DNA of 64,000 bases from Shewanella sp. AS1 (GTDB lineage Bacteria > Pseudomonadota > Gammaproteobacteria > Enterobacterales > Shewanellaceae): contig NZ_JAKCLJ010000005.1 in assembly GCF_021412565.1 (NCBI RefSeq), forward strand, positions 182,588 through 246,587, in the 5' to 3' direction. Positions 1 through 7,642 of this stretch are shown piece after piece. A program made the translations under genes and the position numbers. Below the pieces are notes generated by a model. That model saw nothing but the letters and a program-made list of their open reading frames with translations. It was not told the origin of the DNA and made no database searches. Within the stretch, counting starts at the first letter, position 1, and every line of letters begins with the position of its first letter.

Positions 1-2
1 GT

Positions 3-278
3 TTTATCGATGCAATGATCTCCATTCGTGGCGAAATCGCTCGCGTCGAAGCAGGCGAGTGGCCAGCGGACAACAACCCGCTACACAACGCGCCGCACAC
101 TATGGCAGACATCATGGATCCCGAGTTCGACTCACGCCCGTACAGCCGCGAATTAGCGGTATTCCCGAGCGCAGCCGTGAAAGCCAACAAGTTCTGGCCA
201 ACGGTGAACCGTATCGATGATGTGTATGGGGACAGGAATTTGATGTGTTCTTGTGCACCGATTGATGATTACAAATAA
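3..278 (+). CDS. gcvP: Glycine dehydrogenase (P-protein), C-terminal end only
   Basis: This is the last 91 codons of a reading frame that enters from outside the window; codon 1 here is Phe at position 3 and TAA is at 276-278. The protein text contains [42 protein letters not shown] and a closing CSC motif, all typical of the C terminus of the PLP-dependent P-protein of the glycine cleavage system, which decarboxylates glycine and passes the aminomethyl group to lipoyl H-protein. gcvT and gcvH would be expected just upstream, outside the window. A strong terminator follows about 100 bp downstream, so it ends its operon. Confidence 0.95.
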   Translation, partial: FIDAMISIRGEIARVEAGEWPADNNPLHNAPHTMADIMDPEFDSRPYSRELAVFPSAAVKANKFWPTVNRIDDVYGDRNLMCSCAPIDDYK

Positions 279-300
279 TTGCTGCTTAGTGTCGAGCTCG

Positions 301-354
301 AATAAAGAATGCAACTACCGGAATAAAGTTTGCAACTCAAATAAAGTTTGCAAC
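301..354. repeat. Three copies of a 15-nt direct repeat
   Basis: AATAAAGAATGCAAC at 301-315 and AATAAAGTTTGCAAC at 322-336 and 340-354 form a short direct-repeat array between the gcvP stop codon and its terminator. Repeated short units of this type occur at the ends of some insertion sequences, but no transposase is attached, so the origin is unknown. Confidence 0.7.
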
Positions 355-383
355 CGATAGTTGGATTTTGAGGTCAGTAAAAT

Positions 384-416
384 AAAAAGCGAACCAGAGA
401 TGGTTCGCTTTTTTTA
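384..416 (+). terminator. Rho-independent terminator of gcvP
   Basis: AAAAGCGAACCA pairs with TGGTTCGCTTTT across a GAGA loop and is followed by a run of T. It is the natural end of the gcv transcript. Confidence 0.9.
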
Positions 417-453
417 ACTGTTTGGAGCTTACGAGCCCAACGTTCAACTGTAC

Positions 454-518
454 TAGCTCAGACCTGATCTGACAGTTACCCAGTTTTCTGGTGTCTTCGG
501 CAGATTAGATCTGAGCTA
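454..518. repeat. Imperfect inverted repeat (about 21-bp arms)
   Basis: Arms at 454-474 (TAGCTCAGACCTGATCTGACA) and 498-518 are complementary at about 17 of 21 positions around a 23-nt centre. It lies just left of the duplicated Fic region and may be a small mobile-element relic or a transcript-end hairpin. No coding sequence overlaps it. Confidence 0.5.
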
Positions 519-558
519 AATTCTTTTCCCATCAGTTAATGCTTCCATTGGCGTCCTG

Positions 559-625
559 CCTAGGCAAACATATCCTCACTGACCTTAATCTTGTCGCCCC
601 AGCGGGAGAGGAAGTCGTCGCTGGG
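559..625. repeat. Att-like direct repeat R1 (copy of dCMP deaminase 3' end)
   Basis: These 67 bp match 1979-2045 (R2) and 3401-3467 (R3, inside the intact dCMP deaminase gene) with one or two mismatches. In R1 a C-to-T change makes a TAG stop in the deaminase frame right after the codons for DMFA. The sequence to the left of R1 is unlike that left of R2 and R3, so R1 is the outer edge of the repeated array. Confidence 0.85.
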
Positions 626-642
626 CAATAAACCGAATATTT

Positions 643-1737
643 TTACTTCAGTAACAAATATCGCGTGCTGCGGCCTGCACCGGATTTAACTAAGCAGCGC
701 TTTTCTACTAAGGCGGCCAAATGACGCGTTGCTGTCGGTTTACTGACCTGGGCGGCTTTGTGATATTGGGAGGTATTTATGCCATCGGCAAAATCGCCAT
801 CAAGCATTCGATTGAGCACTTTTACTTGTTCTTTCGCTAATTGGGTGTTATCTACTCTGCGCCAAAAATGGGTTTTAAATACAGTCCGTTCAATCTCTTG
901 CAGCACGCCATCAAAGGTTTCATTCAAGGTATTAAAAAACCAGCTTAACCAAGGTGTGATATCAAGATCGCCTTTTTGAGTTTGCTCAAGGATTTCATAA
1001 TAGCTTTTTCGGTTTGCCATTATGCCTACAGACATAGCATAGAAGCGTACCGATTGTTGCTCAGCCTGTGCCAGAGCTAAATCCGTGAGTAAACGAGTGA
1101 TACGGCCATTACCATCGTCCAGAGGGTGCAAGGTTACAAACCATAAGTGAGTGATTGCCGCTCGTAGTAATGGATCGAGTGAGCTGTCCTCTTTAGTGCT
1201 GTTGAACCAATCGATAAATTGCGCAAGTTCGTTATCGAGTATATTGCGTCCTGGAGCCTCAAAGTGAACGACAGGCTTATCGATTCGACCAGAAACAACC
1301 TGCATAGGTGTATCGCCCCGTAACCTACCACCAACTGGATTAAATAGGGTATAACCGGCTGGAAATAAGCGGTCGTGCCAGTGCAGGATTCTTTCAAGGG
1401 TTAACGGCACATCAAGGTTATTAACCGCATCAAGCATGATCTCTGCGAGGCCATCGGTTTGTTCTGTTGTGGGGAAAGGCTGCTTTTCTGTCAATCCCAG
1501 CTTGGTTGCCAAAGAGGAGCGCACTGAGAAAGCATTCAGCTTTTCGCCTTCAATGGCACTCGAATGGACTATGTTTGCTAATAAGGTATCGAGCGTAGTC
1601 TCTTTTTGATCCTGAGCCTGACTGGTCATCTTACCAAGCAAAACGCCCTGATTGAGACGGGTCTTTCTTATCAGGGGTTCGATGACGTTTTTGTCCCACT
1701 GAAATGTCGGCCAATCAGTATGTTGCCAGATCCACAT
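643..1737 (-). CDS. Fic family protein with DUF4172 N-terminal domain, copy 1
   Basis: This 364-residue protein starts with a DUF4172-type region (MWIWQHTDWPTFQWD), carries the Fic catalytic loop HPLDDGNGRITR from His204, and ends in a winged-helix-like segment (about residues 315-364, KAAQVSKPTATRHLAAL). Fic enzymes usually transfer AMP from ATP to a hydroxyl side chain of a target protein. The N-terminal SSAIEG at 59-64 fits the inhibitory helix motif S/TxxxEG/N of class II Fic proteins, so it is probably autoinhibited. It is about 97 percent identical to the second copy at 2062-3159 and lacks one Val present there. Both are preceded by the same AT-rich dyads. Target is unknown. Confidence 0.9.
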   Translation of the reverse strand: MWIWQHTDWPTFQWDKNVIEPLIRKTRLNQGVLLGKMTSQAQDQKETTLDTLLANIVHSSAIEGEKLNAFSVRSSLATKLGLTEKQPFPTTEQTDGLAEIMLDAVNNLDVPLTLERILHWHDRLFPAGYTLFNPVGGRLRGDTPMQVVSGRIDKPVVHFEAPGRNILDNELAQFIDWFNSTKEDSSLDPLLRAAITHLWFVTLHPLDDGNGRITRLLTDLALAQAEQQSVRFYAMSVGIMANRKSYYEILEQTQKGDLDITPWLSWFFNTLNETFDGVLQEIERTVFKTHFWRRVDNTQLAKEQVKVLNRMLDGDFADGINTSQYHKAAQVSKPTATRHLAALVEKRCLVKSGAGRSTRYLLLK

Positions 1738-1761
1738 GAAACTCCCCAGATTTGAAATAGT

Positions 1762-1819
1762 CCATATTCAAATCATATTATGAGTTGAATATGGTTTTTA
1801 ATCAAATCAAAATATGATT
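1762..1819 (-). promoter_or_regulatory. Overlapping dyads in the fic copy 1 promoter
   Basis: CCATATTCAA at 1762-1771 is the exact reverse complement of TTGAATATGG at 1785-1794. A second dyad pairs AATCATATT at 1771-1779 with AATATGATT at 1811-1819. They lie 25-80 bp upstream of the start codon, where an operator would be. The C-terminal winged-helix segment of the Fic protein makes autoregulation possible; that is inference. Confidence 0.5.
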
Positions 1820-1978
1820 AGATTGCCGTTGCTATTCCAATCATCTCATCGAGAGTGGGATTGATGGTATTCAAAGTCGAAGGCTTTATGGCGTGTCTAT
1901 CCACCCAATGAGTGGAAATGCCTAAATTTAGTAGAGATACTTGCTACTCCACCTGCATCCAATCGACTCTCACGCCAG

Positions 1979-2045
1979 CCTGGGCAAACATATCCTCACT
2001 GACCTTAATCTTGTCGCCCCAGCGGGAGAGGAAGTCGTCGCTAGG
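1979..2045. repeat. Att-like direct repeat R2
   Basis: Second copy of the 67-bp deaminase 3' end. Here the match to the intact deaminase extends leftwards to its stop codon (1944-2045 against 3366-3467), because the whole unit of about 1422 bp is duplicated in tandem. Confidence 0.85.
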
Positions 2046-2061
2046 CAATAAACCGAATATT

Positions 2062-3159
2062 TTACTTCAGTAACAAATATCGCGTGCTGCGGCCTGCACC
2101 GGATTTAACTAAGCAGCGCTTTTCTACTAAGGCGGCCAAATGACGCGTTGCTGTCGGCTTACTGACCTTAGCGGCTTTGTGATATTGGGAGGTATTTATG
2201 CCATCGGCAAAATCACCATCAAGCATTTGATTGAGCACTTTTACCTGTTCTTTCGCTAATTGGGTGTTATCTACTGTGCGCCAAAAATGGGTCTTAAATA
2301 CAGTACGTTCAATCTCTTGCAGCACGCCATCAAAGGTTTCATTCAAGGTATTAAAAAACCAGCTTAACCAAGGCGTGATATCAAGATCGCCTTTTTGAGT
2401 TTGCTCAAGGATTTCATAATAGCTTTTTCGGTTTGCCATTATGCCTACAGACATAGCATAGAAGCGTACCGATTGTTGCTCAGCCTGTGCCAGAGCTAAA
2501 TCCGTGAGTAAACGAGTGATACGGCCATTACCATCGTCCAGAGGGTGCAAGGTTACAAACCATAAGTGAGTGATTGCCGCTCGTAGTAATGGATCGAGTG
2601 AGCTGTCCTCTTTAGTGCTGTTGAACCAATCGATAAATTGCGCAAGTTCGTTATCGAGTATATTGCGTCCTGGAGCCTCAAAGTGAACGACAGGCTTATC
2701 GATTCGACCAGAAACAACCTGCATTGGTGTATCGCCCCGTAACCTACCACCAACGACTGGATTAAATAGGGTATAATCGGCTGGAAATAATCGGTCGTGC
2801 CAGTGCAGGATTCTTTCAAGGGTTAACGGCACATCAAGGTTATTAACCGCATCAAGCATTATTTCCGCGAGGCCATCGGTTTGCACTGTTGTGGGGAAAG
2901 GCTGCTTTTCTGTCAATCCCAGCTTGGTTGCCAAAGAGGAGCGCACTGAGAAAGCATTCAGCTTTTCGCCTTCAATGGCACTCGAATGGATTATGTTTGC
3001 TAATAAGGTATCGAGCGTAGTTTCTTTTTGCTCCTGAGCCTGACTGGTCATCTTACCAAGCAAAACGCCCTGATTGAGACGCGTCTTTCTTATCAAGGGG
3101 TCGATGACGTTTTTGTCCCACTGAAATGTCGGCCAATCAGTATGTTGCCAGATCCACAT
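2062..3159 (-). CDS. Fic family protein with DUF4172 N-terminal domain, copy 2
   Basis: A 365-residue near-twin of the gene at 643-1737, with the same DUF4172 start, inhibitory SSAIEG motif, catalytic HPLDDGNGRITR loop (His205) and C-terminal winged-helix segment. Differences are a handful of substitutions (for example E to D at residue 20, E to V near 93, R to T near 303) and one extra Val, so both copies look intact and under constraint. Its stop codon is 16 bp right of repeat R2, and its promoter repeats the dyads of copy 1. Two intact copies could give a dosage effect or allow divergence of target range; neither is shown by the sequence. Confidence 0.9.
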   Translation of the reverse strand: MWIWQHTDWPTFQWDKNVIDPLIRKTRLNQGVLLGKMTSQAQEQKETTLDTLLANIIHSSAIEGEKLNAFSVRSSLATKLGLTEKQPFPTTVQTDGLAEIMLDAVNNLDVPLTLERILHWHDRLFPADYTLFNPVVGGRLRGDTPMQVVSGRIDKPVVHFEAPGRNILDNELAQFIDWFNSTKEDSSLDPLLRAAITHLWFVTLHPLDDGNGRITRLLTDLALAQAEQQSVRFYAMSVGIMANRKSYYEILEQTQKGDLDITPWLSWFFNTLNETFDGVLQEIERTVFKTHFWRTVDNTQLAKEQVKVLNQMLDGDFADGINTSQYHKAAKVSKPTATRHLAALVEKRCLVKSGAGRSTRYLLLK

Positions 3160-3183
3160 GAAACTCCCCAGATTTGAAATAGT

Positions 3184-3241
3184 CCATATTCAAATCATAT
3201 TATGAGTTGAATATGGTTTTTAATCAAATCAAAATATGATT
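3184..3241 (-). promoter_or_regulatory. Overlapping dyads in the fic copy 2 promoter
   Basis: Same arrangement as for copy 1: CCATATTCAA at 3184-3193 with TTGAATATGG at 3207-3216, and AATCATATT with AATATGATT ending at 3241. Complete conservation of both arms between the two copies is expected from the recent duplication and so is not independent evidence of function. Confidence 0.5.
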
Positions 3242-3365
3242 AGATTGCCGTTGCTATTCCAATCATCTCATCGAGAGTGGGATTGATGGTATTCAAAGTC
3301 GAAGGCTTTATGGCGTGTCTATCCACCCAATGAGTGGAAATGCCTAAATTTAGTAGAGATACTTG

Positions 3366-3800
3366 CTACTCCACCTGCATCCAATCGACTCTCACGCCAG
3401 CCTGGGCAAACATATCCTCACTGACCTTAATCTTGTCGCCCCAGCGGGAGAGGAAGTCGTCGCTGGGTTGTGGGCTGTGTACGGCGCGCAGTCCGGTTTG
3501 GATGATTTTCGCGGCGCAGTTAGGGCAGGGGAAGTGGGTGACCCAGATCTCGCAGCTGCTGAGATCGCGCTTGGCATGGAGAATGGCGTTCTCTTCGGCG
3601 TGCAGGGTTTTAAGCAGTTTCATCTCGCGATCATCGGTTTCGGCACTGTCTGAAATGCCGTGAGGGTAACCGTTAAACCCTAAAGAAACGATGCGATTAT
3701 TCTCGGTGATCACCGCGCCAACCTGGGTGGAGGGATCTTTACTCCAAGAGGCGACGAGTTCTGCCATCTGTAAAAAACGTACTGCCCATTTGCTCATCAT
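3366..3800 (-). CDS. Deoxycytidylate (dCMP) deaminase family protein
   Basis: A 144-residue zinc deaminase with the two hallmark motifs: HAEENAIL from residue 67 (zinc ligand His67, proton-shuttling Glu69) and PCPNC at 91-95 (zinc ligands Cys92 and Cys95). The family converts dCMP to dUMP, feeding thymidylate synthesis. The length suits the compact bacterial form. Its last 67-102 nt (from codon 111 to the stop) occur again at 1944-2045 and in part at 559-625, each time at the 3' edge of a fic gene. The present 3' end may therefore have been brought in by the inserted unit. Confidence 0.9.
   Translation of the reverse strand: MMSKWAVRFLQMAELVASWSKDPSTQVGAVITENNRIVSLGFNGYPHGISDSAETDDREMKLLKTLHAEENAILHAKRDLSSCEIWVTHFPCPNCAAKIIQTGLRAVHSPQPSDDFLSRWGDKIKVSEDMFAQAGVRVDWMQVE
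3401..3467. repeat. Att-like direct repeat R3 (inside the deaminase gene)
   Basis: Third copy of the 67-bp repeat, here forming codons near the C terminus of the intact deaminase. Spacing R1 to R2 is 1420 bp and R2 to R3 is 1422 bp. Confidence 0.85.
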
Positions 3801-3970
3801 CTCTGTGACGTTCCTTCTTTGCTATGACTAAAAGTATCAGATGCTATTTTCTGTTGAGAGCAATAATAAATCAAAGCTTTTGTGGTGAAAGATAATCAAC
3901 TTATACCTGGCTTCCACCAAACTGGTGATCCAAGCACATCAGCGGTTTGTCTCTTGTCTGTATTGCCTGT

Positions 3971-4552
3971 TTAGATCGCATTAACAGCCCACCTGCGTTT
4001 AGGGCTTATGATATTGACTGTGCTTAATGGAGTGTCCTTATCGACCTGGGTGTAACAGATATTGGCAGGAGAATGTGAAAAAAACGCCTCTACATCCGAT
4101 TCAAGCTGAATAAAACCAAGAATAATTGGGTTGGGTATATTGAGTTTCTGCAACTTTTCCAGATCCCGTAAACATGAATCTAATCTGAAGATATCACCTA
4201 TCTTTCTAAATTTTATCTCTATACCTGCATAAACCGGGATATCATATAGATGCATGTCAAATCCTTTATGATTCCGCATTTCGTGATAGGCGGCTTTATC
4301 AATATCTAAGCATGCTATATCAATTCTATTTAAGTATTCACTGTTTACTATTGAGATATTATATTCTTGAAGTGGTTTGCCAAGTCCAGGTATTTTTAGT
4401 GTGCCGGGTATTGCTTGTCGTAATCGTGATAAGAGTTCGCATTGCACATCAGACTCGAATAAATAGCGAAATGAGTTATCTTGAAATAGGGATATAAACT
4501 TTAACAATTCTAGATTTACTGAATTTAGTATTTTGTCATTAGAAATGCTCAT
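3971..4552 (-). CDS. Hypothetical protein, possible PD-(D/E)xK nuclease fold
   Basis: A 193-residue protein that I do not recognise. It contains, in order, an acidic segment near residue 34 (FESDVQCELLSRL), RIDIACLD near residue 76 and AGIEIKFRK near residue 109. The order E...D...ExK resembles the catalytic core of the PD-(D/E)xK nuclease superfamily, also found in non-nuclease relatives. The gene is AT-rich compared with its neighbours, which suggests transfer. It stands alone on the minus strand with no partner methylase or antitoxin beside it, and no clear ribosome binding site. Confidence 0.55.
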   Translation of the reverse strand: MSISNDKILNSVNLELLKFISLFQDNSFRYLFESDVQCELLSRLRQAIPGTLKIPGLGKPLQEYNISIVNSEYLNRIDIACLDIDKAAYHEMRNHKGFDMHLYDIPVYAGIEIKFRKIGDIFRLDSCLRDLEKLQKLNIPNPIILGFIQLESDVEAFFSHSPANICYTQVDKDTPLSTVNIISPKRRWAVNAI

Positions 4553-4663
4553 CAGAATTCCTTTGTATTTGTTTGTATAAAATCACTAGAGCTAAGAATT
4601 TTAATCTACTCTACGCCCGTCTAAATCATTTTCAACATTTATGAGTCGGTAGACTTTTATTAG

Positions 4664-4684
4664 TGCAGTGGTCAATTAAAATTG
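4664..4684. mobile_element. Relic of an IS3-type element end
   Basis: TGCAGTGGTCAATTAAAATTG matches 19 of 21 bases of the terminus of the IS element at 63874-63894 (TGTAGTGGTCAACTAAAATTG). No transposase coding sequence remains around it, so it is a solo end or a chance match. Confidence 0.5.
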
Positions 4685-4775
4685 AAAGTAAGCAGCAGAG
4701 GCTCAGTCATCTAGCCAAGGGCGCTTTGGCAATGGGCGTTTTGGCAAGGTGCGGCTCTAAAACCTATGGATTAGA

Positions 4776-5411
4776 TTACCCGGCAGTGATCATCAACATT
4801 TTTTGTACGTAAGGGGTGACACCGGTAAAGAAAAACTCGACGCCTATCAGCATGACCACCAGTCCCATTAAGCGCATCATCACTTTCGCGCCACTGTCAC
4901 CCAAAAAGTTAAGAATTTTCTTGCCTGCCAGCAGCATGAAGCCGGTCAATATCGACACCAGTGCGATACTGCCAATAAGAATCGATTGGGACTGTAAATC
5001 GGTCGCTTGCTCCATAAAAAGTATCGCCATAGTGATAGCACCAGGCCCGCAAATCATGGGAATAGCCAAGGGCGTAATGGCAATTTCATTGGCGAAGGAT
5101 GTATCACTCTCATTTTCGATGCGTTTAGTCACAGAGCGACCGCTGAGCATCTCATAACCCATCCGGAAAAAGATAAAGCCACCGACAATTTTAAGGCCGT
5201 CGATTGAAATATTAAAAAAGGCAAAAACCCATTGTCCGGCAAATGCGAGCAGGGTCAGCAAGATAAAGGCTGTGACAGTGGCTTTTATCACCACCTTGCG
5301 ACATTGAATCGAACTAAATCCCTGAGTGAGGGCGATGTACAAAGGAATGCACCCCAAAGGGTTGATCATGGTGAAAAATGAGGTGATATAAAGTAGTGCG
5401 ATTTCTTGCAT
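4776..5411 (-). CDS. MarC family integral membrane protein
   Basis: A 211-residue, very hydrophobic protein with about six membrane segments. The start (ITSFFTMINPLGCIPLYIALTQ) with its N-P-L-G turn and the mid-protein segment AITPLAIPMICGPGAITMAI are characteristic of the MarC/UPF0056 (NAAT) family of inner-membrane proteins. The name comes from proximity to the E. coli marRAB locus, but a role in antibiotic resistance has not held up, and the transported substrate is unclear. It is monocistronic here: no gene lies within 200 bp on the same strand. Confidence 0.85.
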   Translation of the reverse strand: MQEIALLYITSFFTMINPLGCIPLYIALTQGFSSIQCRKVVIKATVTAFILLTLLAFAGQWVFAFFNISIDGLKIVGGFIFFRMGYEMLSGRSVTKRIENESDTSFANEIAITPLAIPMICGPGAITMAILFMEQATDLQSQSILIGSIALVSILTGFMLLAGKKILNFLGDSGAKVMMRLMGLVVMLIGVEFFFTGVTPYVQKMLMITAG

Positions 5412-6323
5412 GATGCCTCAAAAAAATTATTGCCGGTTAATGGACAAGCCCTAAAAAAGGTTCAACAAGCTCTCAGACAAGCCTTAAGCAAACTAGGCTG
5501 AAACAATTTCGGCCTAAATCAAGTTAGACCTTATCAAACTCAGTCTTAATCAAGCTCGAAACCTAGCTTAAATAAACTGTCCACTTTCTGTTTTATCTGT
5601 TGCAGGTGAGTATCTTATGTCGCCTGAGCTATGCTTGGCGTAGCAGACTATAGCAATAGTCATAAGGTGTCTAGGAGAGGGAGAAAGACTCATTCTCTCT
5701 GTTTTGGCAGCTGATTAGTCAATAAAAATTTACAGCTGGAGTGGCTGAGTCAAGTTGAGTAAATAACTGATATTAAGTGATATTACCTGATGTCGTTTTT
5801 ACAGATGTTTATCAGGCTAGCTAGCGCTGCGGAAGATCAGAGGTTTTCTTACACTCTTTTTCGCTAATAGAGTGAGTCTTGTTTGCTGCAAGCTAATAAA
5901 AAGTGAAGTGAAATCTAGGATTTTCAGTGGTGCTAGGCTCAAACTTTCGTTTACTTGAAAATAATCTAATATATAAGGGCTGTATGTGAATTGGATTCGT
6001 CTAATCTCACTCGAATCAAGGGGATGAGGCTGAAAATAGGTCTGTTATTTTCTGATCCATTCCCGCTTGTATAAGCCTGTATCGCTTGTATAAAGACCCG
6101 TATAAAGAGTAGGGCAGAGCGATTAGCTTGCTGTGGCTCACCTGTAATATACAAGTCTTGAGTTGTTTTGTTTTTCATGGTGCCGAGTGTTCAGACGATC
6201 AATTGTCTAGGGTTAGTCAGCAATCAGCTGGCTGATGTTTATTTGGGAACTAATTGGTTTTACGAACAGTTGAACCAGGAGTGAAGTAGCGGTTCTTGGG
6301 CGTTGGCCAAAAAGGAACGCAAC
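5412..6323. other. Long intergenic region, no gene recognised
   Basis: About 900 bp of AT-rich DNA. A 70-codon frame on the minus strand at 5966-6178 lacks a ribosome binding site and any recognisable motif and was rejected. A short perfect palindrome GACTATAGCAATAGTC is at 5646-5661. The promoter of the molybdoenzyme operon should be within the last 200 bp, but no convincing -35/-10 pair was identified. Confidence 0.5.
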
Positions 6324-7637
6324 ATGAAAAAGCTCGACAAAAACCAGACTCAAGGCATCTATAAGTACTACGAAAATAATCCCGAATCGGCCGATGAAAA
6401 GATCTTCGGCCGAGTCAGTTACCCCGACCGCCGAGGCTTTTTAAAAGGGGCGGGTCTAGCGACCATGGCCGCTGTGCTGGGGGGCGCCATTCCGTTTCAT
6501 CGCAATATGCCGGCGGGCATCATTCCTGCCGCGTTCGCCGAAGGCCTGGATAATGTGGTTATCGAGGGCAAAGATGGTCTGACGGTACTCAACGACAGGC
6601 CAATGAATGCCGAAACCCCACCGCATCTGCTAGATGATGATGTGACGCCCACCAAGCATCATTTCATTCGCAATAACGGTATTCCGCCTATGCAGGCCGA
6701 TCCCGCCAGTTGGAAGCTCACTATAGATGGTTTAGTGGATAAGCCTCTGACACTGTCTATCGCAGATTTGAAGAAGAACTTTGAGGTGGTTGAGCAGCAA
6801 TTAGTGGTGGAGTGTGGCGGCAATGGCCGCGCGTTTTTCGATCCTAAAGCCAGTGGTAACCAGTGGACCTATGGCGCGGTTGCTTGCTCAAACTGGACTG
6901 GGGTGCGTCTGGCGGATGTGCTTAAAGCTGCGGGTGTGAAGAAAGACGCTGTCTATACCGCCCATTATGGCGCCGATACTCATCTGTCGGGAGATGCAAG
7001 TAAATTGCCTATTTCCCGTGGGGTACCAATGGTCAAGGCCATGGGCAAAGAGAACCTTATCGCCTTTGCGCAAAACGGTGAGGCTCTGCATCCTATGAAT
7101 GGGGCGCCGCTGCGTTTGGTGATCCCAGGCTGGCCAGGTTCCTGCTCACAAAAATGGCTCAAACGTATTCAAATTCGCGATCAGATCCACGACGGCCCTA
7201 AGATGATGGGCACAGCATATCGCGTACCTAATCGCCCCATCGCCCCGGGTGAAGAGGTGGCGAAAGAGGATTTTGAGATCATCGAGCGTATGCCGGTGAA
7301 ATCCCTGATCACCTCGCCTCAGACGAATTCCCAAGTGAATGGCAGCGAAGCCATGATACGGGGTCATGCCTGGTCTGGCGATCGCATGGTCAAAAAGGTG
7401 CAGGTCTCAATCGATTTCGGTGCCACCTGGATGGATGCGGATCTTGCTAAGCCCAATAATACAGGGGCATGGCAGACCTTTAAGGCCAAGGTGAAGTTTC
7501 CCCAGGCGGGTTATTACGAGGTCTGGGCCAAGGCGACTGATGATAAGGGAATTAGTCAGCCATTTGCCATCGCCTGGAACCCTAAAGGCTATCTTAACAA
7601 TACCTTTCATCGCATTGCCTTGATTGTAAAAGGATAA
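6324..7637 (+). CDS. Sulfite-oxidase-like molybdopterin oxidoreductase, Tat-exported
   Basis: A periplasmic mononuclear Mo enzyme of the sulfite oxidase family (SorA/SoxC type). A Tat signal, DRRGFLKGAGLATMAAVLGG, lies near residues 35-55 and implies export of the folded, cofactor-loaded enzyme. The Mo-binding cysteine sits in VVECGGNGRAFF, followed by WTYGAVACSNWTGVRL and, near the C terminus, the immunoglobulin-like dimerisation domain with SIDFGATWMDA. AAAGGAA at 6311-6317, six bases before ATG 6324, favours this start over an upstream TTG at 6303. The cytochrome gene begins six bases after the stop, so electrons probably pass to that dihaem cytochrome c. Substrate may be sulfite or another sulfur oxyanion. 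Confidence 0.85.
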   Translation: MKKLDKNQTQGIYKYYENNPESADEKIFGRVSYPDRRGFLKGAGLATMAAVLGGAIPFHRNMPAGIIPAAFAEGLDNVVIEGKDGLTVLNDRPMNAETPPHLLDDDVTPTKHHFIRNNGIPPMQADPASWKLTIDGLVDKPLTLSIADLKKNFEVVEQQLVVECGGNGRAFFDPKASGNQWTYGAVACSNWTGVRLADVLKAAGVKKDAVYTAHYGADTHLSGDASKLPISRGVPMVKAMGKENLIAFAQNGEALHPMNGAPLRLVIPGWPGSCSQKWLKRIQIRDQIHDGPKMMGTAYRVPNRPIAPGEEVAKEDFEIIERMPVKSLITSPQTNSQVNGSEAMIRGHAWSGDRMVKKVQVSIDFGATWMDADLAKPNNTGAWQTFKAKVKFPQAGYYEVWAKATDDKGISQPFAIAWNPKGYLNNTFHRIALIVKG

Positions 7638-7642
7638 AGTGG

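Noticed and set aside
5966..6178. 70-codon frame on the minus strand in the long intergenic region
   Set aside because: No ribosome binding site, no recognisable motif, and low-complexity origin from GTATAA-rich DNA.
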